34,285 nt of DNA from Pelargonium cotyledonis (lineage: Eukaryota > Streptophyta > Magnoliopsida > Geraniales > Geraniaceae): assembly GCA_036897625.1 (NCBI GenBank), contig JAYMTA010000224.1:1-34285 (forward strand), read 5' to 3'. The notes beneath the pieces are model-generated. The model ran no database searches. It saw only the letters and a list, made by a program, of their open reading frames with translations, and was not told the origin of the DNA. Shown here piece by piece: positions 1 to 10,400 of this stretch (position 1 is its first letter; each line of letters opens with the position of its first letter). A program made the translations under genes and the position numbers.

Positions 1-204
1 ATATATATATATATATATAGGATATTTGCATTTACGAGGTTTTTTAAGTTCAATGCCTTGCAATTCAATTAGTGCCCAACTTCTCGAAGCCTCAAACTGA
101 ATTTACCAATGTAAATTGATTCTGGTCCTCTTGCTTATGGGTTCCGATTTCTTCAGTAAGGCCATGTAAGGTGTTTGAGTTTGGGTTTTCACTCAAATAT
201 TTTT

Positions 205-366
205 ACTCAACGAAACTATGTAGTTTTGAGTTTTGGATTATCATTTGAATTACTCAACGAAAGTACGTAGTTTTGAGTTATCATTTAAATGAGTCAATGA
301 AACTACTTAGTTTTGAGAGATTAACTCACCTCTATTATACACTATATATATAAAATGGAGGTGAGT
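205..366. repeat. Three imperfect direct repeats followed by a 9-bp inverted repeat
   Basis: A 26-bp unit around ACTCAACGAAACTATGTAG followed by TTTTGAG occurs at 205-230, 252-277 and 292-317 (offsets 47 and 40 bp), with a few substitutions per copy. Directly after it, ACTCACCTC (324-332) and GAGGTGAGT (358-366) form a perfect inverted repeat around an AT-rich 25-nt loop. The arrangement resembles the sub-terminal repeats of a small non-autonomous DNA transposon, but I did not find clear ends or a target duplication, so the class is open. Confidence 0.6.
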
Positions 367-540
367 CGAATCATCTAACTATTGGTTGATCCATATCACA
401 TTTGAGTCTTCCAACTATTGGTCAACCATTAAACTAGATTGGTTTGTCGTGTAGAGTAAAAACTTGTTTATCTTATATTTGAGACCAACTCATATCATCT
501 CTAGGTCAGCCATATTGTGTTTTATCTATTGGTTAATAGC

Positions 541-720
541 AGGGACGGATCAGAATGCTTAGTCAGTAGGGACAAATCAAATCTCTACTAAAATAATTTT
601 AATGAGGGCAATGATAATTTTTTTTAAATATTAGTGGTGGCAAATATGAAAAATATAAATATGATTATCAAAATTTGGCATTTGAAAAATAATGATAAAT
701 TGAATGGGGGCAACGGCCTA
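541..720. repeat. Dispersed-repeat-like block (probable transposon relic)
   Basis: The block begins with AGGGACGGATCAGAATGCTT and ends near GAATGGGGGCAACGG. It has a low-complexity A/T core with scattered GGGCAA motifs. This layout (GGGACGG start, GGGGGCAA end) matches a kind of non-coding dispersed repeat often met in plant intergenic DNA. That match is from memory of the pattern, not from a search, and the exact ends are uncertain. Confidence 0.4.
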
Positions 721-1667
721 GTTTTACTCCATGTAGATCTGTCTCTGGTTAATAGAATTGGAACAAATTTCATCCATAGTCCATACCATGTTCTCTGTTC
801 TCTGTTCTCTGCATTGCATTTCAATTAGATAATTAATATGTGTTGCGGGTAATTAAGTCACTAAGCATAAAAACATAGGCAAAATGGATTCTAAAATTTC
901 TACATGAGATATAGTATTTGGTGCAAGGGCTTCCAACTTTTGGCGGAAAAATCTCATGTCAGACCTCTTGTGAAATTCTAATGTCAATCCATATTTAGTT
1001 TGGTTTGGTCAATCTATAAAATATATACGCTAAAACCAGCACAATTGAAAAAGACTAGACAACGATGGCTTTTAAAACATAACCGATGGACACGAGAGAG
1101 AACAACTTACTATTCAATTAGGAAGATCAATGCCAGCTATGTTATTATTCCCTGTTCGAATAAAAACTTGTGCAAGTGTAATTTGTATTAAAGGTGATTC
1201 TCGTGTTTTTTTGTTTTTGTTTTGAAAACAGGTGATTCTCATGTTGATCATAAAAAAACATTGAAAATTTGAATCCAAACAATTGAAACAATTAAAAAAA
1301 AAAAGACTGGATGAAGAAGACATAAAATTAGTATGAAGTATGGACCAAGGCCTGGACATGACATATTTGAATATTATATAACCTACAAGCCCAATTAACC
1401 AATCCCCAAGTTATAGAACCGTGTTCTTCAAGCCATGGACCCATATCCATATAAAAAAAATTATAACACAAATGGGTCAATCAGATCATGACACAAACCA
1501 TTAGGTCCAGCTTAAACTTTTTCACCAAGCTAAAATAAAGTCAAAACTCTTGCAATTAAATAACTTATCAGTACAAAATCAGTACTTCATTTTGACAAAT
1601 TTTGGAGAAACAGAATTCCATATAATACCTTAAGTTTGAGAGCTTGAAACCACCAACCTTTCCAACA

Positions 1668-3693
1668 ATGGAGTCCTTTGTAGCAACATCATCATCTTCT
1701 TTACTTGTTTCATCTTCCTTGCTTCTTCTCCCCCTTCTCTACTGTGCTGTGAGAGTCTCCAACTTCATTTGGTGGAAACCCAAGAAGCTAGAGAAGCACC
1801 TTAAGCAACAAGGAATCACAGGCACTCCCTACAAGCTCTTGGTTGGTGACATGAAAGAGTACATCAGATTGATCACTGAAGCATGGTCCAAACCCATCAA
1901 CCTAGCTCACCATATCGTCCCACGAGTCGATCCCTTCACTCTACAAACTGTGCAGAAACACGGTACATTAATAGTTGATCATCATTTTTTTTATACTAGT
2001 AGGCAATATCAACAATACATGAAGGGAGGCTTGTACCTGAGACCTCGAGGAGAACAAGTGTGTTATACCACTTGGCCAATGGCTTCTTCTGCAAGAGGAC
2101 TTATTAATTAGTTGTCTCTTGATTGAATGCAGGGAAGATATCTTACTTTTGGGCTGGCACAACGCCAAGATTGATCGTTGAGGACCCGGAACTCGTTAAA
2201 CAAGTGTTGTTCAACAAGCTCGGGCACTTTGGGAAGCCACCACTAACCCCTCTCATCCTCATGCTGTCCAGGGGACTGACAACTCTAGAGGGTGAGGACT
2301 GGGCCAGACACAGAAGGATCATTAATCCCGCGTTTCATCTCAACAAACTCAAGGTTCTCTTCTAATCTATACTAACACACACGCAATTCTCCTAACTAGT
2401 ATTCGTTTCTCTAGTGAAATTAATTAACTTCTCGTGCAGGAGATGGTATCAGTGTTCTCAACCAGCAGCATCGAGATGATAGAGAGCTGGAAGAGGATGG
2501 CTTGGGTTGAAGGAACTTGTGAAGTGGATGTCTGGCCGGAGCTTCAGAAACTTACAGCTGATATAATTTCCCGGGCAGCTTTTGGAAGCAGCTACGTAGA
2601 AGGGGAAAAGATATTTGAGCTCCAGAATGAGCTGATTGCATTAACTCTAGAAGCTATGCAGACCTTGTACATTCCTGGTTTCAGGTACATTTTAAGTTCT
2701 TGAATTCAATATTGCCTTTTAGTTCTTGCCAAGTGATCACAGATTTTCTAGACATCATACATACTTCTTTTTCCTACCAACTTGTATAGATTTGTTCCGA
2801 CAAAGAAGAACCAGAGAAGAAAGAAACTGGACAGAGAAATAAAATCAATGCTGAGAGATATAATAGAGAAGAAAGAGAGTTCCATGAGAATTGGGCACTC
2901 TAGGAGTGCTGACTTACTAGACATGCTCTTACAATCTAATCAACAGAACAATATTATACCAGAAACTACAGGTAGCAAGAAGGACAACCAGTTAACGATT
3001 GAAGAAGTAATAGAGGAATGCAAGCAATTTTACCTTGCTGGGAAAGAAACGACCGTGAGCTTGTTGGCCTGGACCATGATCGTCTTAGCAATGCACCCAG
3101 ACTGGCAAGAAAAGGCAAGGGAAGAAGTTTTCCGAGTTTGCAACAAGAAGGAACCTGATTCTGAATCCATAAGCCATCTCAAGATTGTAAGTTCCTGTCT
3201 TCTAAACCTTCCATAAGCATTTATCAATGTCCAAAGTCCAAGCGCTAATGTTAATATCTTTATGCAGGTAACCATGATACTGTATGAGGTCCTGAGGTTA
3301 TATCCACCTGTAATTGCATCATATCAGCATACTTACACGGAAACCAAGATAGGAGATATCACCCTACCTTCAGGAATTGATGTTACATTACCTACACTAC
3401 TTATCCATCATGATCCCGAGCTTTGGGGTGATGATGTAGAAGAATTCAAACCAGAGAGATTCTCGGAAGGAGTTTCAAAGGCTTCGAAAGATGGGATAGC
3501 ATTCTTCCCATTTGGTTGGGGCCCAAGGATCTGCATTGGCCAAAATTTTGCTATGATGGAAGCTAAGATGGTTTTAGCTACCATTCTTCAGCATTTCTCA
3601 TTTGAGCTCTTACCTTCCTACACTCATGCTCCTCATACTGGAATGATCCTTCAACCACAACATGGAGCTCAAATTACTCTACATCAACTCTAA
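1668..3693 (+). CDS. CYP72A: Cytochrome P450, CYP72A subfamily
   Basis: Five exons: 1668-1962, 2133-2353, 2440-2684, 2790-3186, 3268-3693, giving 527 aa, the usual CYP72A length. It is an ER-anchored haem monooxygenase that uses electrons from P450 reductase. An N-terminal hydrophobic anchor (about residues 10-30) precedes the CYP72 hallmark WxxPKKLEKxLxxQG. The oxygen-binding I-helix AGKETT is at 337-342, the K-helix EVLR at 393-396, PERF at 448-451, and the haem loop [10 protein letters not shown] at 468-477 with Cys475 as thiolate ligand. No key residue is missing, so it should be active. CYP72A members act on triterpenoids, gibberellins or secoiridoids; the substrate cannot be read here. 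The start is the first in-frame ATG (an upstream TTG-initiated extension is rejected). It is convergent with MED20, 335 bp away. Confidence 0.95.
2020..2095. repeat. Possible retro-derived fragment inside P450 intron 1
   Basis: Within intron 1 (1963-2132), a stretch reads TTGTACCTGAGACCTCGAGG and, a few bases on, TTATACCACTTGGCCAATGG. This pairing (CCTGAGACCTC then TACCACTTGGCCAA) is common in dispersed plant repeats of retrotransposon or SINE origin. It is short, has no ends I can define, and does not disturb the reading frame of the spliced gene. Confidence 0.3.
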
Positions 3694-4028
3694 ATTCTGG
3701 TCTATCCTGCATGTAAAGATCTTCATGTGCCACAAATAATGGTCTTCTGCCTCGAAAAATGATACTATTTATGTTGTGTTAGAATTTAGTAAGTTTTGTA
3801 ATCTTCCATAATGAAAATAAGTACAAACCGCAGAAGAAATGTATAACTATTGGATTTAAGTGAAAACAGTATGTTTCAACAGATGGATCGCAAACTCATT
3901 GTGTTTCTGTGCTACATCCACAAATCTCAACTACATTACATTAAACCTCAAGCACTAGAAGTTTCACTTCTAATGAAAACAAACTGATCATATGCTTTAC
4001 ATACAATATATGATCATTAGGTCCCTGT
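3694..4028. other. Convergent 3' intergenic region, P450 / MED20
   Basis: A 335-bp AT-rich spacer between two stop codons that face each other. It must hold both 3' UTRs and both poly(A) sites. A-rich stretches such as AATGAAAATAAG (near 3812) could serve the P450 on the plus strand. I see no gene or repeat. With so little room, overlapping 3' ends of the two transcripts are likely. Confidence 0.6.
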
Positions 4029-5803
4029 CTAGTTTCTGGCAGATTGCGCTGTTTGCACGGTTGCAATTAATTGAGCCATAACAGTAGCATATTGAACAAC
4101 TGTGTGTTGCGAAGTATAGTGATCTGTAAGACCATACTCTGAAAAGTTTGGTTCTATATGCATAAAATGACCAGGTAGTGATCTTTTTGACACTACTTCT
4201 TGCCATATGTCAAGAAAGTCTTCCATGATCAGCCTGGCTTTATCAACTGAAGATATTGGAAGATACTCGATCTGCAAATGTAACAAGCAAATTTAAATAT
4301 TGGAACACCTTTTCAATTATATTAAAGGTAATTAGTCTTTAATGACCTAGAATACATCACAAAAGCATCAACCAGATATTGGCTTGTTCAATTGAAATAA
4401 AATCATTTCTAAGATGAAGACAAAAACGACTATACTTTTCAAACAAAACCTTATGTAACAACAATCTGAACTAGCAATACATATTTTACACATTGCAAGT
4501 GTTTTTCCTGAATCACGGAACAAAAATATATATTAATATACTTCCCTTGTGCAATAAGAGTTCACTTATAGTCCATGTAAATACAGTTATTTTGAAAATG
4601 ATTGTTTTCTGGTAACTAATGTAGCTTGAACTAAAACATTTAGTGCATGTATAAATTACCGAAGTGCACAATTCACACAGGCGGTAAAAATTAAAAGTTG
4701 TTCAGTTCGGTTAAGTAGGGACAGGTAAGAGTTGTCTCCTATTCTAAGCTCCAGATTAGGCTGCCAATTTTTTTTAACTACATTGAAAACATAATAGGTA
4801 AATTGTGCTAGTATCAAAGTAAGCAGTTAAAACACAACATTCACTCCTTTCACCTTTCCCTTCGCAGTTCAATTTTAGTTTCTTATAGAAAGTAAGTATA
4901 TAAAAAAACATTCATGATCCTAACATGAAATTCAATTTCAACAAGCATAAAACAAATATCAAAGGACACCATTTCACTAGCATACTATACAGATTTGATC
5001 AATGCATGTAATCAGAACATATGAAACACTAATGAGAAAAGGCAGAATTTATCAAACATGTACTTGAAATAGATACAAATTACAACGTAGAAATAAGCTA
5101 TAAACATACAAGAACGCAGAAGAAACAAAATTCGCATGTATTAAGATACATTACCTCCATAACTATTCCTCTCAGATTCTCAGAATGGCTGGGTACAACC
5201 TTCCCTACTCTTAGTTGAAAGTCACCAAGTTGATACTGAAACCCCTGCACGATTCAAACATGAACTGCACCTTATAAGCAACATTCATCACAAGTTCAAG
5301 ATGTACATAGCTAAATCACTAACCTCGAAATAGAGAGCAACTCTGGATTTGTAGGATTGCATGCTCTCCATAATTGTCTGAATCGAAGACTCGGCCTCAA
5401 GAACAATCCGCTGATTTCGAATAATGAAGTAGTATTTATGAGGCTGCTCCGGGAGCGAAATTCCCAGAAAATCACGCGGCAATTCGGCTCCAAGGGACTG
5501 GTCTGGTTGAAGAATCGAAATAAGAAGATTGAACAGAAAATATCAGAAATATGAAGGCAAAAACAACAAGCACCTCGTATCATAGGTTTGTAGTAGGTGA
5601 GGATCGCTTTCCACCTCCCCTCCTTGACGCCATTGATGCTGTCGACGCACTGCGACACTTCCGTCAGGATTTGGCTGTTCACGGTTGTTCCTGCATTGGG
5701 CTGCCAGTGCAAAACCCTAAAAACACCAAATTTCAGTATATAAACAACAAGAACAAATTAAGAGACAAGTTGGTTAGGGTTTGCTTTACCATTTGAGAGG
5801 CAT
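4029..5803 (-). CDS. MED20: Mediator of RNA polymerase II transcription subunit 20
   Basis: Five minus-strand exons: 5790-5803, 5574-5716, 5324-5502, 5155-5244, 4029-4271, giving 222 aa. MED20 is a head-module subunit of Mediator, which links transcription factors to Pol II; in yeast it pairs with MED18 (known for the family). The start [16 protein letters not shown] and the following [19 protein letters not shown] match plant MED20 closely; the middle holds the [20 protein letters not shown] segment and the C-terminus ends TAQSARN. The first exon is only 14 nt and splits the Trp5 codon, so gene finders could easily miss it. Frames agree at all four junctions. Telo-box motifs flank exon 1, as is usual for housekeeping transcription and translation genes. 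Divergent from CTR9, convergent with the P450. Confidence 0.94.
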
Positions 5804-5815
5804 TGTTTAGGGTTT
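5712..5815 (-). promoter_or_regulatory. Cluster of telo-boxes around MED20 exon 1
   Basis: Three copies of the plant telo-box (AAACCCTA on the MED20 strand) lie within about 100 bp: 5808-5815, just upstream of the ATG, 5775-5782 inside intron 1, and 5712-5719, spanning the intron 1 acceptor and start of exon 2. Telo-boxes near the 5' end are typical of plant housekeeping genes. That they regulate MED20 is an inference. Confidence 0.5.
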
Positions 5816-5989
5816 AGAGATGGAGAGCTCACAGTGGCGAGTGAGATTCAAAACACAGCTATGGAGAATCGGGGATCAAGAACTCAAGGAAAATGAGGAT
5901 CGAATCGCAAAAGAGTTTCTACGACGTCGTGTCATGTTTGGAATATTGCACTAGAAAACTAACATTCTATAGTAAGGTAAAAGATCCAA

Positions 5990-6660
5990 TTTGGGTTTGG
6001 GTATGGATATTCGTGTTTTAATTTAATTTGTTCCTAAAACTTTTTATGAAATCCTAAGTACTATGAATTTTCGTGTTACAAGTCAATTAGTTTTCAAGAT
6101 TTTTTTTTGAAACTAAAATGCTCCATAAATTTTTATGTTTTATCCTAATTTGATTTATAAATTTTCAAATATTGATCTCAAAATTATCATTACTCCTGTA
6201 CGCTCTATCAAAAGTTCATGGTGGGTCGAAATACGAAAGTTCTTGTCAAATTAGGTTTTTTTTACCTAAACTAATTTAGAAACATTAGTAGTTATAAGAC
6301 CCAATTTAGTCCATGAATTTTAATGTTTCGACTTTTGACTCAATTTGGCCATGAAAATTTTCTTTTACCCAAAATAGTTTCTAAACTTTCAAATACTGTT
6401 TATATAAAAATATTATGGATTAAATTGGGTCAGTATGTGAGCGTTTAGAGACCATTTGGGGTCAATATTTGAAATTTTATGAACTATTTTAGGTATAAAA
6501 CGAAAGATTAATAGATCATTTTTCTTTCTAATTTTGATAATTTACAATTTGCTGGTTTTAAACTGAAATTTCTTGTATGCCCCGTCCAATTCATTTTTGA
6601 AACAATGTTACAAATTAATTATCAAATGACAATAAGAATTGACAAATTGATCTTTTCATT
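5990..6660. repeat. Degenerate AT-rich repeat block with both orientations of an AATTTAGTCC..AAACTTT-like unit
   Basis: Units resembling CAATTTAGTCC(N)GAATTTT recur: near 6302 (CCAATTTAGTCCATGAATTT), 6338 (CTCAATTTGGCCATGAAAAT), 6372 and 6016. Opposite-orientation versions occur near 6419-6500 (TTAAATTGGGTCAG, then GAACTATTTTAGGTA). Such opposed arrays are typical of fold-back or non-coding transposon relics that are very common in plants. Ends were not resolved. Confidence 0.45.
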
Positions 6661-6835
6661 AAATCAATTAGAATACAAGAATCTTTTCAAAAAAAAAAAA
6701 TTAGAAAACAATAATTTCTCAAATTAGAAGTACAAGAATTCCTCTGTATAAAATTTCATGTCTATATCGAATTTCATGTCTTTATCCATCAAATCCCCAT
6801 CTTTACCGTTCAATTCGTTCGCCCCCCATCTTCCA

Positions 6836-6990
6836 AAACCCTAGACTCGAGATTTAAATTTTGGACATCGTCGGCTCGTTCCGGCGGATCCGCAACCACA
6901 TTCTGATTGCTGCAGATTCAGTGAGGAACGACCGAGTTTGCGGCCCTAGAAGCTCCATGGAGAACATTATCATTGGTATTGAGTGATACT
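6836..6990 (+). other. Unassigned GC-richer island beginning with a telo-box
   Basis: AAACCCTA at 6836-6843 is followed by about 150 bp of markedly higher G+C than the flanking repeat DNA. One plus-strand frame stays open from about 6850 to a TGA near 6985, but its only ATG is near the end (about 6956). It looks like the leader or first-exon remnant of a lost or duplicated gene, or a distal CTR9 promoter element. I do not recognise the peptide. Confidence 0.3.
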
Positions 6991-7430
6991 TTGACATCGC
7001 AAAAACAAAGTAAAAATGTGAACCTCGATAGAACAAATAATATAATTTAGAGACCTCTGAAAACCTTTATTCTAAATTGAGGGGATAAAGCGTAATTTAC
7101 CGCAAAATACAAAAAAAGGAAATAAGACAAGGGCAAAAGAGGTAAAAAGAGAAAGTATAGGGGGCGAGATTAGGAAAATAAGAACACATCTGCGAGTGTG
7201 AGCAGGTATGGATTAGTGATTACCTTACCGGTACTGGTACAACCCAACCCACCCACCCACCGACGAAACAAACGACTTGTGTTGTGTTGCGTTGTGTTTG
7301 TGTGTGATATCAACATCACCTCCTCCAAGTCTCCTTCCCCATATATGTTGATATATATATAAACATCTCTCTGTATCTCACGTAATTCAAACAGTAACAC
7401 TCTGGTTTCGTTGTCTCACTAGTACGCAGC

Positions 7431-7438
7431 TAGGGTTT
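7431..7438 (+). promoter_or_regulatory. Telo-box in the CTR9 leader
   Basis: TAGGGTTT lies about 50 bp before the CTR9 ATG and is followed by a CTT-rich pyrimidine stretch (7439-7455). This pairing is common in the 5' UTRs of plant housekeeping genes. The motif is seen directly; its function here is inferred. Confidence 0.5.
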
Positions 7439-7488
7439 TTCTTCTTCTTCTTCAATTTCAAACCTGTTCCCTCGCATCGCCCTAGACA

Positions 7489-10400
7489 ATGGCGAGCGTG
7501 TACATACCGGTACAGAATTCGGAAGAGGAAGTTAGAGTTGCTCTCGACCAGCTTCCCAGGGACGCTTCTGACATTCTAGATATCCTCAAAGCCGAGCAGG
7601 CCCCTCTCGAGCTTTGGCTCATCATTGCGGTTCGTTTTGCTCTTTCACTTCTGCTTAGAAATTTGCACATTTTGGTTAAATCTGAATTAGGCATTTTCTG
7701 GATTGGGGAAGAAGAGAGATGGTTAGTTGAATTTGAACTATTGGAATTGTTTTGATGCTTGATCATGTTGCTGCTTTGTAATGCACGAGCCGTTCGATTG
7801 AGCTTGCCTGAGCTATATATATTATTTTCCAAATTGTGCATGTCTCCTTGTCGTTGCAAGCATTTCTTTTGGTATTGCAGAATTTAATTTTCAATTTTGT
7901 TGATGTTGGCGCAGAGGGAGTACTTTAAACAAGGGAAAATTGAACAATTCAAACAAATTTTAGATGAAGGGTCTAGTCCTGGTATTCCATCTCTTCTGAA
8001 GTTCGCTCTTGTTTCTCTTATGAAAGTTGGTGGAGTGGAGCTGTGTCTTATTTTACTGTGGGATATCTTTGTGTTTCACAGAGATTGATGAGTACTATGC
8101 TGATGTAAGATATGAGAGGATCGCCATTTTAAATGCTCTTGGGGCCTATCATAGCTACCTTGGAAAAATTGAAACGAAACAAAGAGAAAAGGAGGAGCAC
8201 TTTATCCAAGCAACAAAACACTACAACAAAGCATCAAGAATTGACATGCACGAGCCTTCTACTTGGGTTGGAAAAGGTAAAAAGTTATTGGATTATGTAT
8301 TCAATTAGATGCCCATCTGTACAATGCTACAAAATTTCTTGTATTGAGTTTTGAATCTGAACATGTGTTTTGTATTGAACTTTTTAAGACTTACTTAATG
8401 ATTGATTTAGTAGTTTAAGTAAGGATGGTTGTTGTGTGATCTAGAAACGTATTTTATGCTTACGAGGTTTTAATAGTATTTATCTATATATTTGTGAGCT
8501 ACAAAGTTGCATAAAATTTCCTATAGCGGCTTTTCATATATTTGACTTCCTCAAATATGTTAATTTGTCTCTATCTTGTGAAAACTTTGATTTGGGAAAG
8601 TATTTGTTAGAAGGAAAATTAGCGGTCTGTGGCTCCTGAGGAGTTCTTTTTTAAATTCCCCAATATTACTGAACCTCTCTTGTAAAGTGCCAAGTTATCT
8701 CTCTTTCAAATGGTAAGTCATACTTATGTACAAGGATTACTGGATACTTCAATGATTTTCTATGTTCTCCAGGTCAGCTTTTACTGGCTAAGGGTGAAGT
8801 AGAGCAGGCCTTTGCTGCATTTAAGATTGTACTAGATGGAGATCTTTATAATGTTCCTGCTCTTCTGGGTCAGGTAGTTGCTCATCTTATCAGAGTATGT
8901 AAAGATAGTAAATGAGGTGCAGATCATATGCATAGCATGAGAATTATATTCAGTACCTTACTCTGCTAAATGATCTGCTGTGACCAATGCCCCAAAAGAG
9001 ACTTTTTTTTCATGCTTAGTAAGTGCACACCTATTTGACACTTCTTCCATTTTCTTAGTAAATTTAGATAACTTACATAGTAATGTGACTGACTGACAGT
9101 TGTAAAAGTGTACCCAAATATAGTTTCTGCTCTACCCAGAGTTATGCTGTCTACCAAATTACTTTTTTCAACTTTTGTTGCCAATATGTAGTGATAAATT
9201 TTAAAAATTGGGCCAAAGGATTAGTTGTTGAAAATCTTAGTAAAGAGAACTGAATATTCCTGGAGAGGAAAAGAGAGCTAAGTCTTAAGATGGTAGCATC
9301 AATATGCTGAATTTAATGTAAGTAACTTGGTATTGATGTCTGCAGGCATGTGTTGAGTTTAATCGTGGACGCTATTCTGAATCATTGGAGTTGTATAAGG
9401 TTTGTGATTTATATGATTGATGTCATTGAAAAGTAGTATACAAATTGTAGGATTACAAGCCCTGTACCTGTCATATGGGACATCTCTTTTGGCTTTATAT
9501 ATTGTATGATATTTATAATAAAAATTTGATGATAATTTTAACCTTCCGTTAATTACAAACAATGCTAGAGGGCCTTGCATGTGTATCCGGATTGTCCTGG
9601 AGCTGTAAGACTTGGCATAGGTCTTTGTCGTTATAAATTGGGTCATTTTGAAAAGGCTCGACAGGCATTTCAGCGGGTTTTGCAGGCAAGTGATTCCAAT
9701 TATTTTTGTGCATTGGATATTTGGTCATATTCTGCAGATACTGCAAAAATTTTGCTTTAATTTCCTTCCAAGTCTTTCACAATTCTATACTTGCAGTTAG
9801 ATCCTGAAAATGTTGAGGCTCTTGTGGCACTTGCAATGATGGATATGCGTGGAAATGAAGGTGGGCTGTGTTCCTATCGTTTTTAAATCCGTGGTTTAGA
9901 TATTAATTATTTATCATTATAAATTTCTTATGTTGAGCAGATTAAATATTCTAATTATAATCTTTGACTGTATCTGCCCAGCTTCTGGAATAAAAAAAGG
10001 AATGGAAAAGATGCAAAGAGCTTTTGAGATATACCCATACTGTGCAACGGCACTAAATTATTTAGCAAATCACTTTTTCTTCACTGGCCAGCATTTTCTA
10101 GTAGAGCAACTGACTGAAACTTCACTGGCTGTGGCCAACCAAAGGCCGACAAAGTCACATGCTTATTATAATTTAGCACGATCTTACCATAGCAAGGTCT
10201 GAAACACCAAACTTTTCTTCTTCTCTAATTAATTGTGTTGTATATTATATTGTTGGTTGGCCAAAAGATGCAAGGATGTAAAGGAAACGATTTTCCATAA
10301 TCTGGTGGCCTATATAGAAGTGCAATGCAGGAGTTTCTTGTGTATGTGTGTGTGCTTATTGATTAAACACATTATAAAGGAATAGGAAGAAAGAAACAAG

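Larger units (their letters stand above)
1..1667. other. Upstream region of the P450 gene, no coding gene seen
   Basis: AT-rich non-coding DNA before the P450 start codon. It opens with an (AT)n run at 1-18, then holds the repeat cluster at 205-366 and a dispersed-repeat-like block at about 541-720, both listed separately. From 721 to 1667 I recognise nothing coding; the short open frames have no family resemblance and their composition is like the surrounding DNA. The last few hundred bases presumably contain the P450 promoter and leader, but I could not assign a TATA box or transcription start with confidence. Confidence 0.6.
5804..7488. other. Divergent intergenic region between MED20 and CTR9
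   Basis: 1.7 kb separating two start codons that face away from each other. The first about 150 bp are the MED20 leader and promoter, about 5990-6660 is a degenerate AT-rich repeat (separate entry), about 6780-6990 is a GC-richer island with a telo-box, and the last about 350 bp are the CTR9 promoter and leader. I find no intact gene here. Confidence 0.65.

Noticed and set aside
1644..1667. Upstream extension of the P450 frame (KPPTFPT before MESFV)
   Set aside because: It begins at TTG, not ATG; the first ATG at 1668 gives a normal CYP72A N-terminus.
7482..7859. 125-codon minus-strand frame over CTR9 exon 1
   Set aside because: Shadow of the real plus-strand coding exon and intron 1; no family resemblance and no splice logic.
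9575..9760. Read-through of CTR9 exon 6 into ASDSNYFCALDIW
   Set aside because: Conserved TPR sequence continues only after a GC-AG splice to LDPENVEAL.
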